DNA of 48,185 nucleotides, taken from contig DSBG01000111.1 in NCBI GenBank assembly GCA_011046135.1, positions 1 to 48,185 on the forward strand, given 5' to 3'. The notes below the pieces were generated by a model that did no database searches, was not told the DNA's origin, and saw only the letters and a program-made list of their open reading frames with translations. The stretch is from Deltaproteobacteria bacterium (GTDB lineage Bacteria > Desulfobacterota > Desulfomonilia > UBA1062). Made by a program: the position numbers and the translations under genes. Below, one piece after another: positions 1 to 8,454 of this stretch (positions are counted from its first letter, which is position 1; every line of letters begins with the position of its first letter).

Positions 1-155
1 ACAGCTATCTCCGCTTCCTGTTCGATCGCCTTCCTCATGCCTGCACTGAAGAAGAGTACAAAGCCCTGCTGCCTCAATACCTAAAACCGTCGGACCTCGT
101 TATTGAACAGTAAAATCTCCTGACCCTGTCAAGGTGGGGTTTATTTGGCGCTTAC
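1..155 (+). mobile_element. IS66-family insertion sequence, right end (truncated by window edge)
   Basis: This holds the last 36 codons of an IS66-type transposase followed by a short non-coding tail. Read on the minus strand from position 155, the tail starts GTAAGCGCC. IS66-family termini are known to begin with GTAA, so 155 is taken as the outer edge of the element. IS66 elements normally make an 8-bp target duplication; here that would be gaagatgg at 156-163, but the other end is outside the window. The insertion lies 25 bp from the 3' end of the tRNA-Ala gene. Confidence 0.75.
3..113 (+). CDS. IS66 family transposase, C-terminal fragment
   Basis: Frame 3 is open from the first bases to the TAA at 111-113. 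It encodes a peptide beginning SYLRFLFDRLPHA and ending in DLVIEQ. The YLRxLFxRLPxA...EEyxALLPxxLxP pattern is the usual C-terminal element of IS66 transposases (the DDE transposase TnpC). Only about 36 residues of a protein of roughly 500 are visible, so it cannot be said whether the complete gene is intact. The reading frame runs off the left edge. Confidence 0.8.
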   Translation, partial: SYLRFLFDRLPHACTEEEYKALLPQYLKPSDLVIEQ

Positions 156-180
156 GAAGATGGGTTTGAAACGAGATTCC

Positions 181-255
181 TGGTGGAGGTGGGGGGATTT
201 GAACCCCCGACCCTCGCATTGCGAACGCGATGCTCTCCCACTGAGCTACACCCCC
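181..255 (-). tRNA. tRNA-Ala (anticodon CGC)
   Basis: The minus strand folds into a full cloverleaf of 75 nt. The acceptor arm is GGGGGTG/CACCTCC, the D arm is GCTC...GAGC, the anticodon stem is TCGCG/TGCGA with loop TTCGCAA, and the T arm is GGGGG TTCAAAT CCCCC. The anticodon CGC reads GCG alanine codons. The 3' CCA is encoded at 181-183. It lies just upstream, in transcriptional sense, of the IS66 end and 26 bp from the end of the nucleotidyltransferase gene. Confidence 0.95.
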
Positions 256-281
256 GAAAAGCTGCACCCTGTGTACAAGAG

Positions 282-2930
282 TCAGCCCTGTTCGTCAACT
301 GTTTGATTGGATGATGCTTCCTGAAGCAAGGACCGGGCAAAAGAGACTGCCTCCTTGAAATCCTTGATCTCTCCGTTGAGTCCCTTTTCCCTGATAAGTC
401 GCAGACAGTTTCCCAGGGCCTTGCCCTTGCGGAAGCCGAGGGCATGGAGGTCCCTGCCGGTCACCGGAGGTTTGTATGATCGCCAGCTGGTTATGTAGGA
501 CGAGATCATCTCCTTGACCTCCGGGCTTCGCGTCTTCGACATCGAAAACAACGTCTCTTCGATCCCCAGCTTCTCCAGGATCTGCACCACGAGGGATGGC
601 TTTCTCTCCCTTATGGCAGCAAACTCTTTCAGTGCTGCGTGGCCCTTTGCCCGCGAGGTCAGGATGTTGCGCACGTTCTCATCGGTGAGACCCAGGCGAT
701 GACAGATGTCAATGACCTTCTTGGGCTTCATGTGGTCAACGAGGGCAAGGAGATAGATGAACCAGGAACGGTAGCTCTCACGGGTATAGAGCAGATTGAA
801 CCACAAGAGTGTCTCCCTGACGTGGGTGAAATTCTCCCTGATTCCCTCGCTCAGGACAAGATCCGGGTGGATGGCGCTGAGCACCCCGAGATCGCGCAGC
901 CGTTCGAGGGCCGGCAACGGGTCATCCTCGGAGAGAATCTGCTGGATCTCGTGGGAGATTCGCCTGCCCGGGATGCTCCGCAACAGTCCTGACTTGACCG
1001 CCGCGTTCACGAGGGACATGGTCTGCTTCCCCAGGTTAAAGCCATAGCGTTTCTCAAAGCGCACCGCCCGGAGAATCCGGGAAGGGTCCTCCACAAAACT
1101 CAGTGCATGCAGCACCCTGATCCTCTTCTCCTTGATGTCCCGCTGTGCACCGAAAAAGTCCGTGAGTTCACCGAACCGGCCAGGATTGAGGCAGATCGCC
1201 ATGGAGTTGATGGTGAAATCCCTCCGGTAGAGATCGAGCTTGAGGGTCGACTGCTCAACGACGGGATATCCACCGGGGTGCTTGTAGTACTCGAGACGAG
1301 CAGTGGCAACATCGATGTGAAATCCGCTCGAAAGGGTAATCACGCAGGTCTTGTACTTTTCGTGGACCGCGCACCGTGCCCCGATAGAAGCGGAAAACGT
1401 TTTGGCAAAAGCCACTCCGTCACCCTCCACCACGAGGTCGATATCGAGGTTTTCGATCCGCAGAATCATGTCCCTCACGATTCCACCCACGAGGTAGAGA
1501 TTGTATCCCCGTGCTGATGCGAGCTCTCCTGCCTGGATCAACAACTCATGAATCTCTCCGGGAAGACGCTCTTCAAGGAGACCCTTCACTGATTTCTTCT
1601 GGGTCTCCCGGTGTCCGAGCCCTTCAACCTTGGCCATCTTTTCGTGGAGGATCCTCATGAGATCGGTCCTGGTTATAACTCCAATGGCTTTCCTGTTTTC
1701 CACCACGGGCAACAGCCGTTGGTTGCCATCGATAATCAGCGAGCGTATCTCTCCCACAGGCGCATCAGGAGTCACAACCATGAAGTCACGAATCATGTAG
1801 TCCTTGATTTTTGCGGCTCCCAGGTCATGTCCCTGGGCACGGCTCACCACCTGTCTTGTCACAATGCCAACAACCCGCTGATCCCGGGAAATTACCAGGG
1901 ATGCATTGATGTTATACCGGTTCAGCACCACGCTCGCATCGTCGATCGTGGCATCCATGCGCAGGGCAATGACCGGAAAGGTCATGATGTCCCTTGCTGT
2001 GATGAGGGGCCGGGTATCTTTTTTGATGAGCCTCACGAGTTTGGCCTCTGCCTGATCAAGGGTGCTGTCCCTTATGGACGCAGCCGCTGCTGTGGGATGC
2101 CCACCTCCTCCGAACTGGGATGCAATCTCTGCGGCATTGATCTGGGGAAGGGTGCTCCTGGCAACCAGGTAGATCCGCTCCGCCATTCGGGCGAGGGCAA
2201 AAATTGCATCAGCCTCGAACATGCCCCTGAGCTTGTGCACCAGCATGGCAAAGTCTTCGACATAGGAGGAGGCTTCCGAACGGGTGAAGAGTACATCGAG
2301 ACCTCCCACATGAAAGATGAAGGCATTCTTGATGAGCTGGTCAAGCACATCTACCTGATCTGGGGAGAGTTCCCTGGCCATTGTCTGGGACACCACCTTC
2401 AGATCCGCCCCCCACTGGATGAGATCGGCCAGCGCCAGACAATCCTGAGGGTGTGTCGAAGGAAAGAGGAGGGACCCGGTATCTTCAAAGATCCCCATGG
2501 CAAAGATGGTGGCCTCCTCCGGTGTGGGCCTGATCTGTTTCTCCTTGAGGATATCGACCATGAGGGCCACATTTGAACCACATTCCCTGACATGCTCCTC
2601 GCTTCCCCTGATGTCATCGGGTGACGGGGGGTGATGATCGTAGATGATGACCTCCGCCTTCTCGTTGTCGATCAAGGATGAGAACTCGCCGATGCGGGAG
2701 AGCTGACGGGTGTCCACGATGATCAGTCTCGTAATCTCGCTCACGGTGATGTTCTTCAGTTTCACGATGGAGGAGGCGATCTCGGGGGATGCATGAGCAA
2801 GGTAATCCCTGAGATTTTTTTCCTGGGCCCCCGGGAACACCATGAGTGCTTCAGGATAGAGCTTCCTGGCAGCAAGCATCGAAGCAAAGGCATCGAAATC
2901 TGCCTGGATATGGGAGGTTATGATTTCCAC
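282..2930 (-). CDS. Multidomain tRNA nucleotidyltransferase (DHH-CBS-polyA polymerase/CCA type)
   Basis: An 882-aa fusion. Residues 1-300 are a DHH phosphoesterase unit: the DHH motif is at 98-100 and the DHHA1 motif GGGGH at 274-278, as in NrnA/RecJ-like enzymes. Two CBS domains follow (about 311-365 and 377-430). From about 475 there is a class II nucleotidyltransferase head with VGGIVRD at 481-487 and the metal-binding D-x-D at 496-498, then RRDFTINSMA and a helical RNA-binding region. The same fusion is known in Geobacter and relatives, where such proteins add only A or CC to tRNA 3' ends or act as poly(A) polymerases. The sequence alone does not tell which applies here. The start codon lies 3 bp after the xerD stop, so the two are probably co-transcribed. 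Confidence 0.9.
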   Translation of the reverse strand: MEIITSHIQADFDAFASMLAARKLYPEALMVFPGAQEKNLRDYLAHASPEIASSIVKLKNITVSEITRLIIVDTRQLSRIGEFSSLIDNEKAEVIIYDHHPPSPDDIRGSEEHVRECGSNVALMVDILKEKQIRPTPEEATIFAMGIFEDTGSLLFPSTHPQDCLALADLIQWGADLKVVSQTMARELSPDQVDVLDQLIKNAFIFHVGGLDVLFTRSEASSYVEDFAMLVHKLRGMFEADAIFALARMAERIYLVARSTLPQINAAEIASQFGGGGHPTAAAASIRDSTLDQAEAKLVRLIKKDTRPLITARDIMTFPVIALRMDATIDDASVVLNRYNINASLVISRDQRVVGIVTRQVVSRAQGHDLGAAKIKDYMIRDFMVVTPDAPVGEIRSLIIDGNQRLLPVVENRKAIGVITRTDLMRILHEKMAKVEGLGHRETQKKSVKGLLEERLPGEIHELLIQAGELASARGYNLYLVGGIVRDMILRIENLDIDLVVEGDGVAFAKTFSASIGARCAVHEKYKTCVITLSSGFHIDVATARLEYYKHPGGYPVVEQSTLKLDLYRRDFTINSMAICLNPGRFGELTDFFGAQRDIKEKRIRVLHALSFVEDPSRILRAVRFEKRYGFNLGKQTMSLVNAAVKSGLLRSIPGRRISHEIQQILSEDDPLPALERLRDLGVLSAIHPDLVLSEGIRENFTHVRETLLWFNLLYTRESYRSWFIYLLALVDHMKPKKVIDICHRLGLTDENVRNILTSRAKGHAALKEFAAIRERKPSLVVQILEKLGIEETLFSMSKTRSPEVKEMISSYITSWRSYKPPVTGRDLHALGFRKGKALGNCLRLIREKGLNGEIKDFKEAVSFARSLLQEASSNQTVDEQG

Positions 2931-2933
2931 ACG

Positions 2934-3818
2934 TCATCCCCTCGGATGGTATTTCTCATGGATCTCTTTGAGTCTCTTGGATGTGATGTGCGTGTAGATC
3001 TGGGTAGTGGATATGTCGGCATGGCCGAGCATCATCTGGACGGAACGGAGGTCAGCACCTCCGGTGAGCAGATGGGTTGCAAAGGAATGCCTCAGGACAT
3101 GCGGAGATATCGTCTTCACGATTCCTGCTGAGAGTGCGTAGCGCTTGATGGCATACCAGAAATTCTGCCTGGACATGGCAGAGCCTCGTCTGGTGCAGAA
3201 CAGGGCGTCGGTCCGGGCGTGGGCAAGAGACGGCCGAATCAAAACCATATACTCCTTCACCCAGTGAACCGCACTCTCTCCCATGGGAACGAGTCGCTCC
3301 TTGTCACCCTTGCCCCGGCACATCAGGTACCCTATGTGGACATTGAGATTGTGCACCTTCAGGCCCACAAGTTCGGATACCCTGAGCCCAGTGGCATAGA
3401 GAACCTCGAGCATTGCCTTGTCCCTGATCCCCAGGGACGTGGTGATGTCGGGTGCCGCCAGGAGCCGTTCCACCTCTTCCTGATTCAACACTTCGGGAAG
3501 ATAGGTTCCGCGTCTGGGCAAGACCATATCCCTGGTGGGATCCTTGTGGATCCTCTCCTCCTCGACAAGAAACCGGTAAAACTGCCTGATGGCTGAAAGT
3601 CTCCTGCTGATGCTCGTGAACTTCATTCCCTTTTCCCTGCAGAATGATGAGAAGCGAAGCAGTGTCGACCCATCGACCTGATCAATCTCGAGAGACTCCT
3701 GCTCAAGCCAGAAGGCAAACTTGCGCAGATCACTCTCATAGGCCTTCAGGGTGGTTTCCGGTGAAGACCTCTCCACCGTGAGATATTCGATGAAGGAGTC
3801 TACCTGCTCATGGATCAT
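2934..3818 (-). CDS. xerD: Tyrosine recombinase XerD
   Basis: A 294-aa site-specific recombinase that with XerC resolves chromosome dimers at dif during division. The N-terminal SAM-like core-binding domain occupies about residues 1-100. The catalytic domain has all expected residues: Arg146 (TGLRVSEL), Lys170 (RGKGDK), His240 and Arg243 (HVLRHSFATHLL), His266 (LGHADIS) and the nucleophile Tyr275 (TQIYTH). Length is typical of XerC/D; XerD is preferred over XerC from overall sequence pattern. The start overlaps the stop of the SPOR-like gene by 4 bp, which suggests translational coupling. Confidence 0.88.
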   Translation of the reverse strand: MIHEQVDSFIEYLTVERSSPETTLKAYESDLRKFAFWLEQESLEIDQVDGSTLLRFSSFCREKGMKFTSISRRLSAIRQFYRFLVEEERIHKDPTRDMVLPRRGTYLPEVLNQEEVERLLAAPDITTSLGIRDKAMLEVLYATGLRVSELVGLKVHNLNVHIGYLMCRGKGDKERLVPMGESAVHWVKEYMVLIRPSLAHARTDALFCTRRGSAMSRQNFWYAIKRYALSAGIVKTISPHVLRHSFATHLLTGGADLRSVQMMLGHADISTTQIYTHITSKRLKEIHEKYHPRG

Positions 3819-4444
3819 CTCTTGGTAAGGATGGGATTCAGTCCCAGCGCCTTGAGTTCTTCGATGGCAGGAGACGCACTCGTCATGTCAGGGTACGCAC
3901 CTGCCAGAAGCCGGAAGTAGTCCTCAGATTCCTTGACAATATAGGGGAAAACCCCTCGGGATCTGAGCTCTTCGGCCTTTTCTTCTGCTTCGTCCGAGGC
4001 ACCAAATGCACCAAGCTCGATAGCGAAGGGAACTTCACCCCCGACGAATGCCCCCTTTTGCGTAACACCCTGTGCCTGCAGGGCACGCAATTTAAAGACT
4101 GCATCCTTGATGGAGGGAAACACTCCATAATCAACCCGGTTCCACACACCCGGGGAACCGAGATCGATCGTGGTAATGAACAGGGGCGTAAGGTCCGACT
4201 CTTGTTCCTGAAGCTGTCTGACGGCAGCCTGGTATTCCCGCCACGATGACAGGTGAATAGTGTAGGGGTAGTGCACGGTTTTGCGAAATTCTCTGGGTTC
4301 TTCCTTCTTCACTTCGGGGGCCACCTGCTCGACTACGGGCTCGGGTCTCCGGATTTCCTTGGTCACCACGTTGCTCAGCCCGTAATTCGCCCACAGTGAA
4401 ACCGTCGGCAGGCACAGGATAAGGACGAGGAGCATACGTTTCAT
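3815..4444 (-). CDS. Exported SPOR-like domain protein
   Basis: A 209-aa protein with a clear signal peptide (KR, then LLVLILCLPTVSLWA, predicted cleavage after about residue 19). A proline/glutamate-rich linker follows, then two weakly similar repeats of about 70 residues. Each starts with a YTIHLSSW or FAIELGAFG strand and has helices rich in A, E and R. This resembles the SPOR fold, which binds denuded peptidoglycan at septa. It overlaps the preceding amidase gene by 4 bp (ATGA), fitting a joint role in cell-wall processing. SPOR assignment is from pattern only. Confidence 0.65.
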   Translation of the reverse strand: MKRMLLVLILCLPTVSLWANYGLSNVVTKEIRRPEPVVEQVAPEVKKEEPREFRKTVHYPYTIHLSSWREYQAAVRQLQEQESDLTPLFITTIDLGSPGVWNRVDYGVFPSIKDAVFKLRALQAQGVTQKGAFVGGEVPFAIELGAFGASDEAEEKAEELRSRGVFPYIVKESEDYFRLLAGAYPDMTSASPAIEELKALGLNPILTKR

Positions 4445-6144
4445 TGATTACTCCCATAGTAGGCATACGAGGTGGACATGATATATTTCTGTATCCCTTT
4501 TGCGATGCCATCCACAAGGAGATTCTGGTAGGTGCTCCTCGTCAGGAGGGTGCTGTCAGTGACGTTCGTTATGAACCCGAGCTCGAGGAGGATCGAGGGC
4601 ATTTGCGCCCCGAGCAGGACATAGAAGGGCGCCTGCCGAACCCCGAGATCCTTGCCACGGTAGCCGCGCTCGTATACCGACGATAGCACGCTCTTGTGCA
4701 CACTTCCGGCAAACCGTGACGATTCGTTGATCTTCGAGTTGAGCATGAGATCGTTGATGATGAGCTGCAGATCGCTGATGGACTTGGTGGAGGTGGCGTT
4801 TTCCCGTGCTGCGACCTCAATGGCGGAGGCATCGGTAGTGAGGTTGAGGAAATAGGTTTCAATGCCCCTCACCGATCGGTCTGAATTGGCGTTGAGGTGC
4901 AGCGAGATGAAGAGGTCCGCCTTCTTCTGGTTTGCAAACGCGGTTCGTTCCTCCAAGGTCATGAACACATCCTTTTCCCGGGTGAGGAACACCTGGAACC
5001 CATCCTTCTTCAATCGTTGCGCAAGCAGCTTGCCCAGCTCCAGAGTGATTCCTTTCTCTTTGATTCCCGTTGGGCTTATCGCCCCGGGGTCCTTTCCGCC
5101 GTGACCGGGATCGATCACGATCCGTGACACCTTTAAAGAAAGCTGTGATGCAACGGATGGGACATTGTCAGGAATACTCGACCTCGTGTGAATGGGCACC
5201 TTCTTGGGGGTATTCGCACGGGACGCAGTCATGACAGGAGCAGGAGAAGTACCGTCTCGCTTGATATCGATGACCAGGCGGGGGGGGTTCTGCAGCGGGA
5301 AGGCGTTGTATGTGGATTTCTGGGTGAGGTCCATCACGACCCTGACACTGCTCCTGTCGTACTGAGAAACCCTGACGTTGGAGAGAATCCCGTCGTTCAC
5401 ATCGAACTTGTAGGGAAATGCAGGGCTCGTCCTGGCATTGATGAGATCAATCACCACACGGTGTGATCTCTCTGCATCCTTATTGGGTGGCAACGCAAAG
5501 GTCTTGAATGAGACATCCTTCTCGAGGTCGATGACGACCCTGGTGTATTCCCTGTCTGACCACTGGCGGACATCCTTCACGAGACTGAGGGACGATAGTG
5601 TCAAGGGGGCTCTTTTTTCCAGGGTGAGCGCATTCAGCTCTTCCCGGGCATGCTGAACCATATCCCCATCGGGGAAATCAGTGATGACCTGCCGGTAGAG
5701 GGCATAGGCCTTCTGCGTGTTTCCCAGATTGTTGTTGTAGATCCCTGCAGACCGGAAGAGCGCATCGTCAGCAAGACTGCTGGAAGGATACTGCCGCGGG
5801 ATGTTCAGGTAGATCTCGATGGCCTTTTTCAGATCGTTTTCCCGGGAAGAGTAGCCATAGAGCTCCTCATAGAGCTTTGCGGCGCGATACAGCGCCCTTG
5901 GGGCGAAGTGAGTTTCAGTATACGCCTGCGGAAGCTTGAGGTACAGCTCTATGACATCGATCCAGTTTGTTCGCTGTTTTCTTTTCTGAATATCTCGACT
6001 GAGCTCGATATATGCCTTGTTCGCACTCTGAAAGGCGCTTGCCGCTGATACAGAGGCATGCCCCGCACTGCTCGTCGTCACGCACAAGAGTACGCTGAGC
6101 ACTATGCAAAAACCAAGTTTTATTCTCTGTGTGATGTAATCCAT
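4441..6144 (-). CDS. N-acetylmuramoyl-L-alanine amidase (TPR-AMIN-Amidase_3)
   Basis: A periplasmic amidase of AmiC type that cleaves peptide stems from peptidoglycan. A signal peptide (KLGFCIVLSVLLCV) is followed by TPR-like helices, at least one AMIN domain beginning near VKDVRQWSD, a linker, and a C-terminal Amidase_3 domain. The domain carries the zinc-site pattern: PGHGG, the Glu in GITLELG, the His in FISLHLNAN and the catalytic Glu in ILLELGFITN. The start is uncertain. In-frame ATG codons at 6144 and 6168 lie inside a 24-bp duplication, and a TTG start at 6207 is also open. The 6144 ATG places the signal peptide at the very N-terminus. No start has a well-spaced ribosome site. Confidence 0.88.
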   Translation of the reverse strand: MDYITQRIKLGFCIVLSVLLCVTTSSAGHASVSAASAFQSANKAYIELSRDIQKRKQRTNWIDVIELYLKLPQAYTETHFAPRALYRAAKLYEELYGYSSRENDLKKAIEIYLNIPRQYPSSSLADDALFRSAGIYNNNLGNTQKAYALYRQVITDFPDGDMVQHAREELNALTLEKRAPLTLSSLSLVKDVRQWSDREYTRVVIDLEKDVSFKTFALPPNKDAERSHRVVIDLINARTSPAFPYKFDVNDGILSNVRVSQYDRSSVRVVMDLTQKSTYNAFPLQNPPRLVIDIKRDGTSPAPVMTASRANTPKKVPIHTRSSIPDNVPSVASQLSLKVSRIVIDPGHGGKDPGAISPTGIKEKGITLELGKLLAQRLKKDGFQVFLTREKDVFMTLEERTAFANQKKADLFISLHLNANSDRSVRGIETYFLNLTTDASAIEVAARENATSTKSISDLQLIINDLMLNSKINESSRFAGSVHKSVLSSVYERGYRGKDLGVRQAPFYVLLGAQMPSILLELGFITNVTDSTLLTRSTYQNLLVDGIAKGIQKYIMSTSYAYYGSNQ

Positions 6145-6171
6145 TACCTTGTGTGAAAAGTAATCCATTAC
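6136..6171. repeat. Duplicated GTAATCCATTAC dyad at the amidase start
   Basis: GTAATCCATTAC occurs at 6136-6147 and again at 6160-6171, exactly 24 bp apart. Each copy is a GTAAT-N2-ATTAC inverted repeat and each contains an in-frame ATGGATTAC on the minus strand. The similarity extends into the flanks (AARGTAATGGATTAC then CACACA), so it looks like a short tandem duplication of a translation start. It could also be a paired operator. Confidence 0.6.
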
Positions 6172-6232
6172 TTTAAGTTGTGTACAAAAAATACCCTGGT
6201 AAGGCAACTATCGGTTAATCGAAAATCAAATC

Positions 6233-6997
6233 TTAACATTTATTTACCCGGTTCAAAAGACAGATGATCCTCAGCCCCTTGAGGATGAGATCCTGATCAA
6301 GGACATAGGTTTCAGGGAGCAGTGGTTTCACCAGGGCGGAGAATCCGCCGGTAATGAGAACCCCCGGACTGGAGCCCATGGAACGGGCCATCTTTTCCGT
6401 CATGCCTTCCACCAGGGATGCATGACCATGGATAACGCCAGAAAGGATACACTGGGTTGTCGATCTCCCGATGAGAGGACCTCCCGGTTCCAGTTCGCGA
6501 CGGGGCAACTCGGGAGCACGCATGAGCAAGCCCTCGTAGGAACTCATGAGTCCCGGGGCAATGACACCTCCGAGATATTCGCCATTCTCACTGATGCATT
6601 CCATGGTGGTGGCAGTGCCCAGATCGATGACGATCAGCGGTGATTCTCCTTTGCTGTAGAGATGGAATCCCGCCGCTGCGCAGATGATCCTGTCCACCCC
6701 GAGTGTTTCGGGCGTCTCATAGAGAAGGGTGATCCCCATATCGGTCGAAACATCCACAACAAAGGGTCTTCTGCCTGTTTCTTTGCTGATCTCTTCGATG
6801 ATCAGCTCTTTGATCTGCCTGCGAACACTCGATATCACCACATCCTGGCCTGTGAGATCATGCAGTTCGGTAAGGTGTTCGAGAAAGGTTTTTCGTTGAA
6901 GGCACTCCTGCGTGGTGACCCTGTGCACCTGCGAGATGTTCTCGCCGTCGAAGACGGCACAGGTAATCAAGGTGTTGCCCGCATCAATTACGATCAT
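6233..6997 (-). CDS. coaX: Type III pantothenate kinase
   Basis: A 254-aa cytoplasmic kinase catalysing the first step of coenzyme A synthesis, ATP-dependent phosphorylation of pantothenate. ASKHA-fold motifs of the CoaX family are all visible: the N-terminal phosphate loop DAGNT at residues 5-9, LGVDRIICAAAG, and DLGTATT followed by YLGGVIAPGL. Length matches the family. It is the first gene of the coaX-amidase-SPOR-xerD-nucleotidyltransferase run on the minus strand. Confidence 0.93.
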   Translation of the reverse strand: MIVIDAGNTLITCAVFDGENISQVHRVTTQECLQRKTFLEHLTELHDLTGQDVVISSVRRQIKELIIEEISKETGRRPFVVDVSTDMGITLLYETPETLGVDRIICAAAGFHLYSKGESPLIVIDLGTATTMECISENGEYLGGVIAPGLMSSYEGLLMRAPELPRRELEPGGPLIGRSTTQCILSGVIHGHASLVEGMTEKMARSMGSSPGVLITGGFSALVKPLLPETYVLDQDLILKGLRIICLLNRVNKC

Positions 6998-7114
6998 ACC
7001 AGGAATCTAGCCTATGACTATCTCTGCAGGCAAGCGTTTTCCGCCGTTTCCTCGAGATCCCGGCACCTGTTCCCGGACACCAGAGGAAGGACCTCTTCCG
7101 ACAACACCCGGGGG

Positions 7115-7891
7115 TTATGGGTGGATTTCGGCCACCGCCCGAATCCAGCCTGCGCTGGCGTCCTTTATCTTGATGGGAAAGCAGTAGAAGGTGAACCCCG
7201 TGGGGGGGAGCTTGTCAAGGTTTGTCAGTTTCTCAATCTGGAAGTATCCCTTCTCGATGCCGGCGAAATGACCCTCCCAGATCAGTGACGGGTCACCGGT
7301 CTGCTCAAATTCTCTTGCCTGGAAGGGTAGTGGTCTGTCCCAGCTCCATGCATCTGTTCCCACAACATGTACCCCTCGGTCAAGAATCCACAGGGTCGCA
7401 TCCCTTCCGAAGCCGCACCCCTTCACGAGGTAGTCCGGTGTACCCCAGTATTTGTCAGCCCCTGTGGCGGCAAGGAAAATGTCCCCTTCCCTCAGGGTGT
7501 GTCCGATTCTGCTGAGTTCGTGCTCGATGTCCTCGGACGTAACGCTGTAACCATCCGGCTTTCCGGAAAAATCCAGCTTCACCCCTTCTCCCACCGCCCA
7601 TTCCAGCGGAAACTGATCGATGGTGAGAGCCTTCTCCCCCCTGTCCTGGGTTGGATGATAGTGCCAGGGGGCATCCATGTGCGTACCTGCATGCGTGGAC
7701 ACCTTCAGGAGTTCTACAGCCCATCCCAGCCCTCCCGGGAGATCATCCCTGGTGAGTCCCGGGTAAAACGCCTTCATGGACTCAGCCCCGAGGGCATGGT
7801 CGATGTAGGTGATCTTGGGGATCATGATGGGCGGATCGCTGGGAAGGGCGTTTTCGATGGCAATGGAGAGGTCGATAAAAGTTCTCTTCAT
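7115..7891 (-). CDS. Cyclase-family metal-dependent hydrolase (kynurenine formamidase-like)
   Basis: A 258-aa protein of the cyclase/kynurenine formamidase superfamily. The metal-binding signature HAGTHMDAPWHYHP is present (HxGTHxDxPxH), preceded by the N-terminal DLS motif near residue 8. Members hydrolyse formyl-kynurenine, isatin or related amides/lactams; the substrate here cannot be read from sequence. A good ribosome site (GGAGGAACC) precedes the ATG at 7891. It stands apart from coaX by 117 bp and is divergent from ybaB. Confidence 0.8.
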   Translation of the reverse strand: MKRTFIDLSIAIENALPSDPPIMIPKITYIDHALGAESMKAFYPGLTRDDLPGGLGWAVELLKVSTHAGTHMDAPWHYHPTQDRGEKALTIDQFPLEWAVGEGVKLDFSGKPDGYSVTSEDIEHELSRIGHTLREGDIFLAATGADKYWGTPDYLVKGCGFGRDATLWILDRGVHVVGTDAWSWDRPLPFQAREFEQTGDPSLIWEGHFAGIEKGYFQIEKLTNLDKLPPTGFTFYCFPIKIKDASAGWIRAVAEIHP

Positions 7892-7935
7892 GACTGGTTC
7901 CTCCTCGATCCATGAAATAGGGGAAACTCAGTCTG

Positions 7936-7964
7936 AGGGTATCTTCTCCCTGGGCGCTTGTCAA
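7936..7964 (-). promoter_or_regulatory. Possible sigma70 promoter of the cyclase gene
   Basis: On the minus strand a consensus -35 TTGACA (7959-7964) is followed after 17 bp by TACCCT (7936-7941), a weak -10. It lies about 45 bp upstream of the gene's start. The -10 matches only three positions, so this is tentative. Confidence 0.3.
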
Positions 7965-8100
7965 CAGAACCCGAAGGGGGCCTCTTCCTCAGTCAAGAGC
8001 GTTATACGACGAAGTTCTCCTTCGCATTAACTTCCCCACATCGTTGCCTGTTCTCAGACCATGCTCCATGGGTTATTCCATACTGTGAAGATCAGGATTC

Positions 8101-8129
8101 TTGACAGTGTTTTTCATTTGAGGTTTACT
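8101..8129 (+). promoter_or_regulatory. Possible promoter of ybaB-recR, leaderless arrangement
   Basis: TTGACA at 8101-8106 and TTTACT at 8124-8129 are separated by 17 bp. The ATG at 8136 follows only 6 nt after the -10, so a transcript from here would start at or near the start codon. A GAGG at 8120-8123 lies inside this promoter, so a longer transcript with a ribosome site is the alternative. Confidence 0.35.
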
Positions 8130-8135
8130 TGCGGC

Positions 8136-8453
8136 ATGGAAATGAATTTCACAGAAATCCTCAAACAGGCGCAGAAAATCCAGGCACGTATCAAAGAGAT
8201 CCAGGAACAGCTCTCACACAAAACCGTGAGCGCTGAATCCGGCGGAGGCATGGTGAACGTCACGGTCAATGGAAGACAGGAAATCACCCAGATACAGATC
8301 GATCCCCTGTGCGTGGACAGCAGAGACATTCCCATGCTCGAAGACCTGGTGCTGGCAGCCGTGAATCAGGCAATGAAAAAATCCCGAGAGCTCGTCTCCG
8401 AAGAGATGAAACAGCTGACCGGAGGAATTCCCCTCCCCTTCGACCTGGCCTGA
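8136..8453 (+). CDS. ybaB: YbaB/EbfC family nucleoid-associated protein
   Basis: About 105 aa and mostly alpha-helical. MEMNFTEILKQAQKIQARI opens the protein, then a glycine-rich turn (SAESGGGMVNVTVNGRQEI), IQIDP, and a C-terminal helix with a MK..LVSEEM pattern. YbaB dimers bind DNA and are usually encoded between dnaX and recR. Here recR follows after 1 bp but dnaX is not upstream. The start at 8136 is chosen because family members begin just before the helix; longer in-frame starts add sequence that does not resemble the family. Confidence 0.9.
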   Translation: MEMNFTEILKQAQKIQARIKEIQEQLSHKTVSAESGGGMVNVTVNGRQEITQIQIDPLCVDSRDIPMLEDLVLAAVNQAMKKSRELVSEEMKQLTGGIPLPFDLA

Positions 8454-8454
8454 G

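Noticed and set aside
152-445. Minus-strand reading frame of 97 codons across the tRNA-Ala gene
   Set aside because: It runs through the tRNA and into the nucleotidyltransferase in another frame, and has no family pattern.
1611-2576. Long plus-strand frame of 321 codons
   Set aside because: It is antisense to the DHH/CBS region of the nucleotidyltransferase; the conserved motifs are all on the minus strand.
7965-8100. Possible signal recognition particle RNA upstream of ybaB-recR
   Set aside because: The conserved GGAAGGAAGCA-type core was looked for on both strands and not found.
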